Source of the DNA: Colwellia sp.
GTDB taxonomy: Bacteria; Pseudomonadota; Gammaproteobacteria; Enterobacterales; Alteromonadaceae
NCBI GenBank assembly: GCA_016765685.1
Contig: JAESPR010000058.1
Coordinates: forward strand, 5,425-69,424
DNA: 64,000 nucleotides
Direction of reading: 5' to 3'
In this document: piece by piece, positions 32,064 through 41,855 of the stretch
How the letters are laid out: the number at the start of each line of letters is the position of its first letter
Position numbering within the stretch: position 1 is the first letter of the stretch
The notes under the pieces: model-generated
Database searches by the model: none
The model's input: only the letters and a program-made list of their open reading frames with translations
What the model was told of the DNA's origin: nothing
Translations under genes and position numbers: made by a program

Positions 32064-32474
32064 TTAAGTTAATATCGGAGGGCGTAACGGATTGGTTTGA
32101 GGTTGAGAAATAAAATTAACCATCCGTTTTTCATAGATATCAGCATGACTTGGCAAATAAAGAATAAGGTCAACCTTAGTGATTAGTGCTGTAGTTATTT
32201 GACCAACAACGGGTATGGTACAATCACACTCAACGCAAGCACAACTTTCCATTTCTATTTCCATATACTGTTCATGTTCAGCAAAAAGATGCTCATTTAT
32301 GCTTTGATGTGATTTCGAATGATGATCATGTATTTTCAAAGCATCTAAAGCAGATAAAGTTGTCATATAATTGACAGCCATAGATTGGCAAAGGTGTACA
32401 GGCACGGCAAATAAATTACCGTTTACCAATAAATATATTAAAATACTTAATAGCCAGTTCAACCTATATGTCAT
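32064..32474 (-). CDS. Small secreted His/Cys-rich protein, CopL/CzcI-like, C-terminal RPPI motif
   Basis: Signal peptide, DHHSKSH, SCACVECDC, C-terminus NPLRPPILT*. Confidence 0.6.
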   Translation of the reverse strand: MTYRLNWLLSILIYLLVNGNLFAVPVHLCQSMAVNYMTTLSALDALKIHDHHSKSHQSINEHLFAEHEQYMEIEMESCACVECDCTIPVVGQITTALITKVDLILYLPSHADIYEKRMVNFISQPQTNPLRPPILT

Positions 32475-32539
32475 GGTATTAATACCTGCTAATTTACAAT
32501 TTTATTACAAGTAAAAGTATACAATTGACTCTATAAAAA

Positions 32540-32559
32540 GCATTGATCTCAATCAATGC
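32540..32559. promoter_or_regulatory. FNR/EtrA-type binding site
   Basis: GCATTGAT-ctca-ATCAATGC, perfect 8-bp arms, containing the full TTGATnnnnATCAA consensus. Confidence 0.75.
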
Positions 32560-32727
32560 CTTAAAGATATCTCAAAATATTTCCATTCAATTTTGATTTA
32601 AAACAAGTTTAGCATAAAAAATTAATAACCTTTTGTAATTGCAAACTTTTCTCTTTATTAGAAAGTAGCTTGTTAAAACTAAGTACGTTAATATTAATAA
32701 AAACTTACCAAACAAGCATAAAATCAA

Positions 32728-33420
32728 ATGTCTAACAGAAATATTCCCCTCGATTTAATGCGAACCCTTGCCATTGTATTGATGGTTATTTTCCACTTTA
32801 TCTATGATCTTCGTTATTTTGGTTGGGTTAACTGGGATATTCCTAACGGTGATGGCTGGCGGCATTTTCGCTATGTTATTTTAACGCTATTTTTTCTTTG
32901 TATTGGTGCCAGTTTGGTCTATAGCCACCAAGATAAGTTTCACTTTAAAAGCTTCTTTTTTCGCTTAGGGAAAGTCGCTATTGGCGCAATATTAATTACT
33001 TTGATGTCTTTAGTGATGTTTGCACAGCAGTGGGTTTATTTTGGGGTATTACAATTTATTATTGTCGCTAGTCTGTTTGGTGCTTTATTTATTTATTTAC
33101 CTAAAATTTCATTGATAACCGGCATCAGTATCATAATGATTGCCCTGCTAGGATGGATAAATAAACGCTGGCCTTTTGATTATATTAATGATTTATTACC
33201 TGACTATACCACTGATTTTGTGCCTCTATTTCCATGGTTAGGGGTCATATTACTGGGCATCACCTTAGGTCATAACAAAGCTTTTAATAGAAAAATATTC
33301 AATGAATCACCGTTAACCAATCTTTTAGCAAAACCGGGCAAGCATAGTTTAATTATATACTTACTTCATCAACCCTTAATGTTTGCTCTATTAACGCCAA
33401 TACATTGGTTATTGAATTAA
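32728..33420 (+). CDS. DUF1624 / acyltransferase-like integral membrane protein
   Basis: RNIPLDLMRTLAIVLMVIFHFIYDLRYFGW; multiple TM helices. Confidence 0.8.
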   Translation: MSNRNIPLDLMRTLAIVLMVIFHFIYDLRYFGWVNWDIPNGDGWRHFRYVILTLFFLCIGASLVYSHQDKFHFKSFFFRLGKVAIGAILITLMSLVMFAQQWVYFGVLQFIIVASLFGALFIYLPKISLITGISIIMIALLGWINKRWPFDYINDLLPDYTTDFVPLFPWLGVILLGITLGHNKAFNRKIFNESPLTNLLAKPGKHSLIIYLLHQPLMFALLTPIHWLLN

Positions 33421-33426
33421 ACGGTG

Positions 33427-34257
33427 TTACTTATTATCATTCTGATTTTCAATAGCAGAAATCGACGATTTATGTATGCAAACTATGCCATCTAACGCAC
33501 TAATGGCTAATAAGTTGTTATCTTCAAAAAGTAACTTTCCGGGTAATAAATTATGTTGATAATCGATCACTTCTACTTGGGTGGTTTTCCATAATTTTTC
33601 ATTGAGTTTTATGATGACACCAAAATGACCAAAACTTCGAATCAAAGTCTTTAAGTTACTAATGGGTAAATGCCAGTCTAAAACTCTTTGTGAGGCATTA
33701 ATCATTGGCCAATGGGTATAATCACTTTGCGAACGAGCATCCTGATAATGTTTAGCCACATTTTCAAAAAAAACTTTTAATAACGTTACCGCTTCAAGGT
33801 GCATTTTTATCATTAGGGTCGTTAAACTTTCATCGCTAGATTGTGCGATTTTAGCCTGTAAAATAATATCCCCTGAGTCAAAATCCGCCGCGATTTTATG
33901 CAAGGTAACACCTGAAAATTCCGGCGATTTGATCAAGTACGGCAAAGGCGTGGGCCCTCTACCATTGGGTAAAAGTGTTGGATGTATATTTATCGCATAA
34001 CTCACATCGGTTATCGGCAGTAAATGTGAATACTCAGCAACGATAAACATTTGCGCGCCAAGTAAAATTAATTCATTCAGTTCACTAAGGCTGGGTTTAT
34101 GATCAGATTGAGGAATATTATTACCACACAATCTATCAATATTAGACGTATCATGAGGGGCACTGTTCTTATACACTCTTAGTATTTGATGCCCTTCAGC
34201 GATTAAATGCTGTAAACAAGCTGAGAACAAATTATTGCCAAAATATACTATTTTCAT
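33427..34257 (-). CDS. Formyltransferase-family protein (Fmt-like)
   Basis: INIHPTLLPNGRGPTPLPYLI and GVTLHKIAADFDSGDIILQ. Confidence 0.82.
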   Translation of the reverse strand: MKIVYFGNNLFSACLQHLIAEGHQILRVYKNSAPHDTSNIDRLCGNNIPQSDHKPSLSELNELILLGAQMFIVAEYSHLLPITDVSYAINIHPTLLPNGRGPTPLPYLIKSPEFSGVTLHKIAADFDSGDIILQAKIAQSSDESLTTLMIKMHLEAVTLLKVFFENVAKHYQDARSQSDYTHWPMINASQRVLDWHLPISNLKTLIRSFGHFGVIIKLNEKLWKTTQVEVIDYQHNLLPGKLLFEDNNLLAISALDGIVCIHKSSISAIENQNDNK

Positions 34258-34307
34258 AATTTTAAAATCGTTATTTTAAATTTTTGTTTTAAACTTTTTG
34301 CACTACG

Positions 34308-34342
34308 CACCACGCTAAACATTGTCATTATTTAGCGTGGTG
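34308..34342. terminator. Hairpin with 12-bp perfect arms between NTF2-like and formyltransferase genes
   Basis: CACCACGCTAAA - 11 nt - TTTAGCGTGGTG; no clear U-tract on either strand, so intrinsic termination is uncertain. Confidence 0.5.
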
Positions 34343-34376
34343 AATAAAAAACAGCTAAAAATAATTTTTAGTGTTA

Positions 34377-34880
34377 TTAATGCTTATGTGCTTTCTTAGG
34401 ACGGTAATCACGACCTGATGAATGGCTATGTACTACTTTCCATTCACTGTCTATTTTACGAAAGAGAAAAGTTTGATAACCACTTTTATCTAATTCACGA
34501 CCACTTTTTTTCAATTTTGCTTTAAAACGCGTATCTGCAACTGCCCAAGCAAAGCTTTTATCGCTGCCTTCAATGTGCACTTCAATGTCATTAAAATCGA
34601 GTACCATGTATTCCATCGCCCCTTTTTCAGGCTCAACATGATGACTAACTAAGCTATCTAGTCCTGGATTTTGACCACCGTTTTCAATATAGCGTGCTCC
34701 TTTAAAATCAAGAAATGTTTTTCTAAACGGCGTACCGTCGCCATTTTCCCAACCATATTTAATGCCCGCAATAATATCAATAATGGCTTGTTTATCTTTG
34801 TCTGCATGTTTTTCGTCACTGTGAGCTAACGTTGAAAAACTCAGTATTAATAACATCATTGTGGTAATAATTTTAATCAT
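34377..34880 (-). CDS. Secreted NTF2/DUF4440-like protein
   Basis: Signal peptide; [21 protein letters not shown]...[16 protein letters not shown]. Confidence 0.7.
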   Translation of the reverse strand: MIKIITTMMLLILSFSTLAHSDEKHADKDKQAIIDIIAGIKYGWENGDGTPFRKTFLDFKGARYIENGGQNPGLDSLVSHHVEPEKGAMEYMVLDFNDIEVHIEGSDKSFAWAVADTRFKAKLKKSGRELDKSGYQTFLFRKIDSEWKVVHSHSSGRDYRPKKAHKH

Positions 34881-35022
34881 TTTTTTTCCTTTATTTTAAT
34901 TGTTGTTAAAGTTGTTTTTAGTTTACCAATGTATACCCACTGGTTGTTTTTTCTGCAAAAACATGCTTTCCATGCCTGCAAAATTTATGTACCTGACCTG
35001 TGAATTTATTCGATTATTCTTA

Positions 35023-35568
35023 TTAATCTATTGCGGTCAATACTTGATACTGTTCTGGTGTCAAGTTTGGTAATTGTTTCATAAAAGCAACCATAGCCCA
35101 GATGCGTTGATCATCATGAGTTATACCCCAAGCAGGCATTCCTGAAGCTTTAATACCGTGTTTAATCACCCAGAAATTTTTCCGCGCAGTTTGATCTGCA
35201 TCATCATCGCCATGTTCTTCATGACCATGATCTTCGTGAGTAAGCGCCAAGTTAGGTGGCGCAGGATATAATCCCAAACTCATATCACTTTCTTTTTGGC
35301 CAGGTTTTAAATGACAAGTTGAACACATAAATTCGTAATCTGTACCTCCCGTTAGTAGTAATTCTGGGTCACTTAAATCTGGCACGACAATATTACGAGA
35401 TGCTTTAGCAATGGAATTTTCTCTGGTTTCTTCTAAAAGCCAATAGACTAAATCACTATGGGGTTCATCCGCAGCAACATTGACAATACCTGAATACATA
35501 ACGGTAGTGCCTGCACCTAAGCCCAACACTGCAAGCAGTAATAAAAGTTTACTTATTTTCATTCTCAC
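35023..35568 (-). CDS. Membrane-anchored/periplasmic cytochrome c
   Basis: N-terminal TM; CSTCH haem motif; C-terminal GMPAWGITHDDQRIWAMVAFMKQLP. Confidence 0.88.
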   Translation of the reverse strand: MRMKISKLLLLLAVLGLGAGTTVMYSGIVNVAADEPHSDLVYWLLEETRENSIAKASRNIVVPDLSDPELLLTGGTDYEFMCSTCHLKPGQKESDMSLGLYPAPPNLALTHEDHGHEEHGDDDADQTARKNFWVIKHGIKASGMPAWGITHDDQRIWAMVAFMKQLPNLTPEQYQVLTAID

Positions 35569-35639
35569 TTCCTCACAAGTTATTGGCCACTGATTACTGA
35601 TGTTTTAAACACCAATAATAAGTGACTTATAATGATTAA

Positions 35640-35945
35640 TTAATGGTCCTGTGCGTTATGACCATCAGTTTTTTTGCTGCTGTGTTCATCTTTTTTCATT
35701 TTACTGTGATCCATACCTTTCATGGCTTTTTTAGCCGCTTTAGCTTGTTTCATGCATTTTTTCATCATGGCAACAGCAACGGGATCTTTCATATCCATTT
35801 TACTGTGATCCATACCGCTGCAATTCGCTTTCTCTGCCTTTTTCACATGAAACTTTGGATCATGTGCGTTAGCTGTTCCTGATAGAGTAGCTGATAAAGT
35901 AATGGTTGGTATTAATACCAAGGCGATTTTAGTTAACGTTTTCAT
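35640..35945 (-). CDS. Small secreted Met/His-rich protein with repeated MDHSKM motif
   Basis: MKTLTKIALVLIPTITLSATLSGTANA signal; CSGMDHSKMDM and MKGMDHSKMKKDEHSS; start chosen from AGGAGAG upstream. Confidence 0.7.
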   Translation of the reverse strand: MKTLTKIALVLIPTITLSATLSGTANAHDPKFHVKKAEKANCSGMDHSKMDMKDPVAVAMMKKCMKQAKAAKKAMKGMDHSKMKKDEHSSKKTDGHNAQDH

Positions 35946-35979
35946 TTTTTCTCTCCTACTAGTTAGTAAATAAATATTA

Positions 35980-37842
35980 TTACGAGAATACATCGAAAGC
36001 AATATCGCTTTCTTGCACTCCTTTTTCTTTTAATAAGCTCATTGTTTCTGTCATCATGCTTTGTGGGCCACATAAATAGAACTCTAAATTATCAATGCTG
36101 TCCAAATTATCGAGATTCAACTCAAGTAGTTGTTGACCATATCCTGTCGCCCCTAACCACTCATCATTTGCCTGCGATAATGTCGGATAATAATGAAAGT
36201 ACTCATGCTCAAGTGCTAACTGATAAAACTCTTTTGCATAAAGTAAATCACTTTCCTTACGTGCGCCGTAGAAAAAATGAATAGGACGATTATTACCCCC
36301 TGCGTCATTCTTATTTTTCTCATTTATCGCTATTTGCTCTTCAATTAATGCTTTTAACGGTGCCATTCCTGAACCAGCACCTAACATGACCATGGTTTTA
36401 GTGCTGTTAGGGGCGGCAAAGAATTCTTCAAAAGGACCAATCGCGTCAATGGATGCTCCGAGTGATAAATTACAAAGATAACTAGAACCAACACCAGGTA
36501 TCACTTTATGATCCGGAGCCGTCTGAATTTTAACGGTAAAAACAAGTTCTCCATTATTTGTTGAAGGTTCAGCTAGTGAATAACTGCGCGTACAGGCGAG
36601 GTGTTCATATTCCAAGTGATCAATATGATGCCAGTGAGGTTTTAAATTCTCAGGCAAATTTAACGGAATTGAAACACCTTTAGCGGCAGGAATAAAAAAG
36701 CGCATAAAGGCACCCGCTTTATAAGGAAGTGCCGGTTCATCTTTAACTTTAAACCGTAACTCTTTCATGAACGGGCTAACAAAACGGCTAGCAGATAATA
36801 CCAAGGCATGTTTTTTTGCCTCGGTAACATCCATTAACGTCATGTGTTCAACATCAGTACTAAAATGCTGACAAGCTAGGCGGAAACCTTGTTGTAATTC
36901 TTTGTCGGTGAAGTGCAGCTGATCTGCTGATGTTGGTGTGCTCACTGGACTTATCATTACTTTACAACGACCACAGGTACCACCACCGCCACAAGTTGAA
37001 GGTAAGGCAATATCGTGTTCAATAAGACCATCTAACAAGTTTTTGTGATTTGAAAGCTTGACTGTACCCATGCTTTTTTGGTTTTTATCAAATAACTTCA
37101 CCCCTTGAACTTTTGAAAAATACTTAACTCGGTATTGTCCACGTAAACCAAGATCTATAGTCCAAATCAAGCCAGTAAGACTTAACCATAGAGTAACAAA
37201 GGCAAAAATTATTATTTGCAGACTATTAAAGCCCGGCTCTCCTCCTAAAAAGGAATAATCCATAAAGTGCAACATGAAAAAGAAATCAGCGAAACGTTTA
37301 TCCTCATCACTATGACCAACAAGTCGCCCTGAGCCTTGTTCTACATAAACACTGGTATAAATATTATCGGAAAAGTTAATTTGCCAAGTAGCATTTTTTT
37401 GCCTAGCAAAATCTTCTATCTTACCGGTAATTAACTCTGTGGAAACAATATTCCCAGGCCCCGTATATGATTTGAGTGCGATTTGTTGAGCAAAGCTTTG
37501 ATCAATCACTTTCTTCTCACCAGAATAGGCATCAACTAAGGTATATTCATTTTCAAAATTACGGTACAAACCTTTTACATGGGTTAACAAATAGAAAGGT
37601 TGTCCTAAAATGTTAGTAGGCGTTATTGATACACTGGGTTTGAACTTTTCAAGTACTTCTTTAAAGTCAACTAGACGGCTACTGTCAACATTCACCACCT
37701 GTTTTTGTGTGCTTCGGTATGTATGACCGCCCGCTTTAGTATGATCCATATTATTGAAAAATATACCGCTAGCTAACCAAAGTAAAAATTGGATACCGAC
37801 AAAAACAGAGGTCCATTTATGAATTTTTCGTATAAAAGGCAT
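35980..37842 (-). CDS. PepSY membrane domain - 2Fe-2S ferredoxin - FAD/NAD(P)H reductase fusion
   Basis: PepSY TM segments, STCGGGGTCGRCKVMI...LACQ, RSYSLAEPS, MLGAGSGMAPLKALIEEQ, FYLCGPQSMMTETM. Confidence 0.88.
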   Translation of the reverse strand: MPFIRKIHKWTSVFVGIQFLLWLASGIFFNNMDHTKAGGHTYRSTQKQVVNVDSSRLVDFKEVLEKFKPSVSITPTNILGQPFYLLTHVKGLYRNFENEYTLVDAYSGEKKVIDQSFAQQIALKSYTGPGNIVSTELITGKIEDFARQKNATWQINFSDNIYTSVYVEQGSGRLVGHSDEDKRFADFFFMLHFMDYSFLGGEPGFNSLQIIIFAFVTLWLSLTGLIWTIDLGLRGQYRVKYFSKVQGVKLFDKNQKSMGTVKLSNHKNLLDGLIEHDIALPSTCGGGGTCGRCKVMISPVSTPTSADQLHFTDKELQQGFRLACQHFSTDVEHMTLMDVTEAKKHALVLSASRFVSPFMKELRFKVKDEPALPYKAGAFMRFFIPAAKGVSIPLNLPENLKPHWHHIDHLEYEHLACTRSYSLAEPSTNNGELVFTVKIQTAPDHKVIPGVGSSYLCNLSLGASIDAIGPFEEFFAAPNSTKTMVMLGAGSGMAPLKALIEEQIAINEKNKNDAGGNNRPIHFFYGARKESDLLYAKEFYQLALEHEYFHYYPTLSQANDEWLGATGYGQQLLELNLDNLDSIDNLEFYLCGPQSMMTETMSLLKEKGVQESDIAFDVFS

Positions 37843-38582
37843 TAAACACTTCCTCCTTGAACATTATCTTGACTGACAGCGGCAATGGTCTCTTTTTTAA
37901 ACACACGAAAATACGTTAAGATAAGTCCCATAACCGCCGCCACAATACTAAAAAGTGTGAACCAAAATAATAACCAGTTATCAATTTCACCATCACTGTA
38001 ATCCATCATATGAAAGTTAAACATCCAATCAAAAAGACGCCAAAACTCATGGCGTTTAGCCAATAATTTACCACTGGTTATTGAAATATAAAGTGATGGA
38101 CTACCGAAATTATCAAAATTTATCCGCCATGCGGGTAGTGAACTATAAACGCGACGACTTAACTCAAAAGGAGGATTGTCGGTAATTAATTCGGTATCAC
38201 GCACCTCACCACTCCCGGTGTACAAGTGTTTTGCGGCGGCTATAGCTTCACTTTCGGTTAATGGCGAAAGTTGTTTACCATTACTTGCCGTCACCAAAAA
38301 CTTTTCATCTTCTTGATTAAAACGATAAACTTCTTGATTAATAAAGATACCTAATTCAATTTTTTCCGCGTCTGGATAACGAATTAATAACTGCTTAAGG
38401 GAAAAATCAATCTTATTACTGTCAATTTTAGTTTGATGGTTTTCAATTAAGCTATCACCATGAATATAGTCAATATCAAAAAAGACCATATAAGCTCCGG
38501 TAACTGACCAAATTACAAATTGGACACCTAAAAATAACATTAACCACTTATGATATTTTCGACTAGTTTTTAATAAACTCAT
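37842..38582 (-). CDS. PepSY-domain membrane protein
   Basis: RKYHKWLMLFLGVQFVIWSVTGAYMVFFDIDYIHGD and C-terminal TM; overlaps next gene by 1 nt. Confidence 0.85.
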   Translation of the reverse strand: MSLLKTSRKYHKWLMLFLGVQFVIWSVTGAYMVFFDIDYIHGDSLIENHQTKIDSNKIDFSLKQLLIRYPDAEKIELGIFINQEVYRFNQEDEKFLVTASNGKQLSPLTESEAIAAAKHLYTGSGEVRDTELITDNPPFELSRRVYSSLPAWRINFDNFGSPSLYISITSGKLLAKRHEFWRLFDWMFNFHMMDYSDGEIDNWLLFWFTLFSIVAAVMGLILTYFRVFKKETIAAVSQDNVQGGSV

Positions 38583-38625
38583 TGCATTATTCCAAATATT
38601 TTTTTAATTAAATCGTCCTTAGATT

Positions 38626-38656
38626 AAACGAGAGTTGTGCTAGACAACCCTCGTTT
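38626..38656 (-). terminator. Hairpin downstream of cusA-like gene
   Basis: AAACGAGAGTTGT-loop-ACAACCCTCGTTT, one mismatch. Confidence 0.5.
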
Positions 38657-38665
38657 CAGCTATAA

Positions 38666-41600
38666 CTAGCTTGATTCCGGTAAAGCTAAATCAACTTTAT
38701 TCTCTTCCTCAACATCTTTTTTCAAGCTTGTTGAGCGCCAAATGTAAAACAATACGGGTAGCACTAAAAGTGTCAGTAACATAGCACTGGCCATACCGCC
38801 AACCATAGGCGCGGCAATTCGGCTCATAACATTAGAGCCCGTACCCGTACCGTATAAAATGGGTAATAACCCAACAATAACGGTGCCACCTGTCATCATA
38901 ATAGGGCGAACGCGTAAACCAGCACCTTGTAACACGGCTTGCAGCAGATCAGCTTTGGTGGTGGTGATACCTTGCGCTTTATGCTCAGCCAACAAATGCT
39001 GATAAGCCTGATTTAAGTACACTAACATGATCACGCCTATTTCTACCGCAACCCCGGCTAAGGCAATAAAACCAACGCCCACCGCAACTGAAAAGTTAAA
39101 ACCTTCTAGGTACATTAACCAAATACTGCCAACCATGGCTAGCGGTAACGTACCCATGATCATGGCAACTTCAATGATATTTCTAAAATTCAAATATAAT
39201 AAAAAGATGATAATAGCCAAAGTTAATGGAATAACATAAGTGAGTTTTGCTTTCGCGCGCTCCATATATTCGTACTGTCCAGCCCATAAAATGGAATAAC
39301 CTGCAGGTAATACCAGCTCATCCGCAATCACTTGTTGAGCGTGTTGAACATAGGTACCGACATCTATGCCTTCAATATCAATGTACGCCCAACCATTTAA
39401 ACGCGCATTTTCAGACTTGATCGCCGGCGGTCCATCTTCAACATAAACATTAGCCACATCACCTAGCGAAATACGTTGACCATTCGGCGTAACAATTGGC
39501 AACAGTGATAATTGCTCAGGCGAATTACGGTAATCTTGTGGATAACGTATATTCACTGGATAACGCTCCAACCCTTCTACGGTTTGGGTGACGTTCATGC
39601 CACCAATAGCAGTAGCCACTACTTGTTGAATTTCTTTAATGTTCAAACCGTAACGGGCAGCTTTAGCTCGTTGAATATCCACTTTGATATAACGACCACC
39701 GGCAACTCGCTCTGAATAAACCGACGCGGTGCCAGGTACATCTTTTAAAATCACTTCAATTTGCTTGCCTATATCTTGAATAACGTTGAGTTCAGGCCCT
39801 GCTATTTTGATACCTACTGGGGTTTTTATCCCCGTGGCTAACATATCTATCCGGGTTTTTATCGGCATTACCCAAGCATTAGTGACCCCAGGTATTTTTA
39901 CTAAGGCATCAAGCTCTTTTTTCAAACTTTCTGTGGTCATGCCTTCACGCCATTCACTTTTAGGTTTAAGTTGAATAAAAGTTTCTATCATAGTTAATGG
40001 CGCAGGATCGGTTGCGGTTTCCGCACGGCCAATTTTACCAAAAACAGTTTTTACCTCAGGTACGGTTTTAATTAATTTATCCGTTTGCTGTAATAATTGA
40101 CGCGCTTGACCAATAGATATGCCCGGATAAGTAGTGGGCATATACATTAAATCACCTTCATCAAGCGGTGGAATAAATTCACTGCCAATTTTATCAATGG
40201 GATAAATACCAATCGCTAATACCGCTAACGCGGCAACTAAAGTAACTTTAGGCCAATGCAATACTGCATTTAACGCCGGCATATACAACTTGGTTAAAAA
40301 GCGATTTACCGGGTTTTTTTGTTCTGGTAGTATTTTACCGCGAATAAAATACCCCATTAATACCGGCACTAAGGTAATAGCAAGGGCAGCAGAAGCAGCC
40401 ATGGCATAGGTTTTAGTATAAGCCAGTGGCGAGAACATTCGTCCTTCTTGCGCCTCTAAGGTAAAAACGGGCACAAAACTTACCGTAATAATTAATAAAC
40501 TAAAGAATAACGCGGGACCTACTTCACTGGCGGCTTCCACTACTATTTTCCAGCGGTTTTCATCAGTTAATGGTGTCTTCTCCATATGTTTATGCATATT
40601 TTCTATCATAACAATAGCACCATCAACCATAGCACCAATGGCGATAGCAATGCCCCCTAACGACATAATATTAGCGTTCAATCCTTGCGCGTGCATGACA
40701 GTAAAGGCGGCTAATATACCCACAGGAATACTGATAATAACCACTAGCGACGAACGTAAATGGAATAAGAAGATAAGACACACTAAAGCGACTACGCCAA
40801 ACTCTTCTAACAATTTCATCGCTAAATTGTCTACCGCGCGCTCAATTAACGCAGAGCGGTCGTAAACAGGCACAATTTCCACGCCTTCAGGCAGGCCTTT
40901 TTTCAATTGTTCTAATTTGGCTTTTACGCCATTAATCACTTCTTGGGCATTTTCACCAAAACGCATTACTACAATGCCGCCAACGACTTCACCTTCACCG
41001 TTCAGCTCGGCAATACCACGACGCATTTGTGGGCCTGTGCCTATTTCAGCAACATCTTTAAGTAATAAAGGGGTGCCGTTGTTATTAACCCCTAGCGGGA
41101 TGTTTTCTAAATCTTCAACACTTTTGATATAACCCGTTGCTCTAACCATATATTCAGCTTCAGCCATTTCCACCACTGAGGCGCCAATTTCTTGATTACC
41201 TTCTTTGATCGCCATTTGGATCATCGACAATGGAATACCAAAAGCGCGTAATTTATCAGGGTTAATTTTTACTTGGTATTGCTTGACCATGCCGCCCAGT
41301 GCCGATACTTCGGAAACTCCCGCCACGGTTTGCAATTCAAACTTTAAGAACCAATCTTGAATACTGCGTAATTGACTTAAATCGTGCTTACCTGTTTTAT
41401 CTTGCAGCGCATAAATATAAACCCAACCAACACCCGTAGCATCGGGGCCTAATTGTGGTCTGGCTTTGGCGGGTAAATCAGGGGCTACTTGACTTAAGTA
41501 TTCTAAAACCCGCGAACGCGCCCAATATAGATCGGTATCTTCGTCAAAAATGACATACACATACGAATCACCAAAAAATGAGTAACCACGTACCGTTACC

Positions 41601-41836
41601 GCACCTGGCACCGATAACATAGCGGTGGTTAACGGGTAAGTGACCTGATCTTCCACTACTTGTGGCGCTTGGCCTGGAAAACTAGTTTTAATAATAACTT
41701 GTACGTCAGACAAGTCAGGCAAGGCATCAATGGGTGTATTCTTAACTGAATACAAGCCAGCGCCAACGATGATCATGGTGGCTAATATAACAAAAAATCG
41801 ATTTCCCACCGACCAGCGAATAATTGCTGCAATCAT
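38666..41836 (-). CDS. cusA: Cu/Ag-type heavy-metal efflux RND permease
   Basis: PDLSDVQVIIKTSFPGQAPQVVEDQVTYPLTTAMLSVPGA; AIGAMVDGAIVMIENMHKH. Confidence 0.93.
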   Translation of the reverse strand: MIAAIIRWSVGNRFFVILATMIIVGAGLYSVKNTPIDALPDLSDVQVIIKTSFPGQAPQVVEDQVTYPLTTAMLSVPGAVTVRGYSFFGDSYVYVIFDEDTDLYWARSRVLEYLSQVAPDLPAKARPQLGPDATGVGWVYIYALQDKTGKHDLSQLRSIQDWFLKFELQTVAGVSEVSALGGMVKQYQVKINPDKLRAFGIPLSMIQMAIKEGNQEIGASVVEMAEAEYMVRATGYIKSVEDLENIPLGVNNNGTPLLLKDVAEIGTGPQMRRGIAELNGEGEVVGGIVVMRFGENAQEVINGVKAKLEQLKKGLPEGVEIVPVYDRSALIERAVDNLAMKLLEEFGVVALVCLIFLFHLRSSLVVIISIPVGILAAFTVMHAQGLNANIMSLGGIAIAIGAMVDGAIVMIENMHKHMEKTPLTDENRWKIVVEAASEVGPALFFSLLIITVSFVPVFTLEAQEGRMFSPLAYTKTYAMAASAALAITLVPVLMGYFIRGKILPEQKNPVNRFLTKLYMPALNAVLHWPKVTLVAALAVLAIGIYPIDKIGSEFIPPLDEGDLMYMPTTYPGISIGQARQLLQQTDKLIKTVPEVKTVFGKIGRAETATDPAPLTMIETFIQLKPKSEWREGMTTESLKKELDALVKIPGVTNAWVMPIKTRIDMLATGIKTPVGIKIAGPELNVIQDIGKQIEVILKDVPGTASVYSERVAGGRYIKVDIQRAKAARYGLNIKEIQQVVATAIGGMNVTQTVEGLERYPVNIRYPQDYRNSPEQLSLLPIVTPNGQRISLGDVANVYVEDGPPAIKSENARLNGWAYIDIEGIDVGTYVQHAQQVIADELVLPAGYSILWAGQYEYMERAKAKLTYVIPLTLAIIIFLLYLNFRNIIEVAMIMGTLPLAMVGSIWLMYLEGFNFSVAVGVGFIALAGVAVEIGVIMLVYLNQAYQHLLAEHKAQGITTTKADLLQAVLQGAGLRVRPIMMTGGTVIVGLLPILYGTGTGSNVMSRIAAPMVGGMASAMLLTLLVLPVLFYIWRSTSLKKDVEEENKVDLALPESS

Positions 41837-41855
41837 AATTCAATTACTCCTATCG

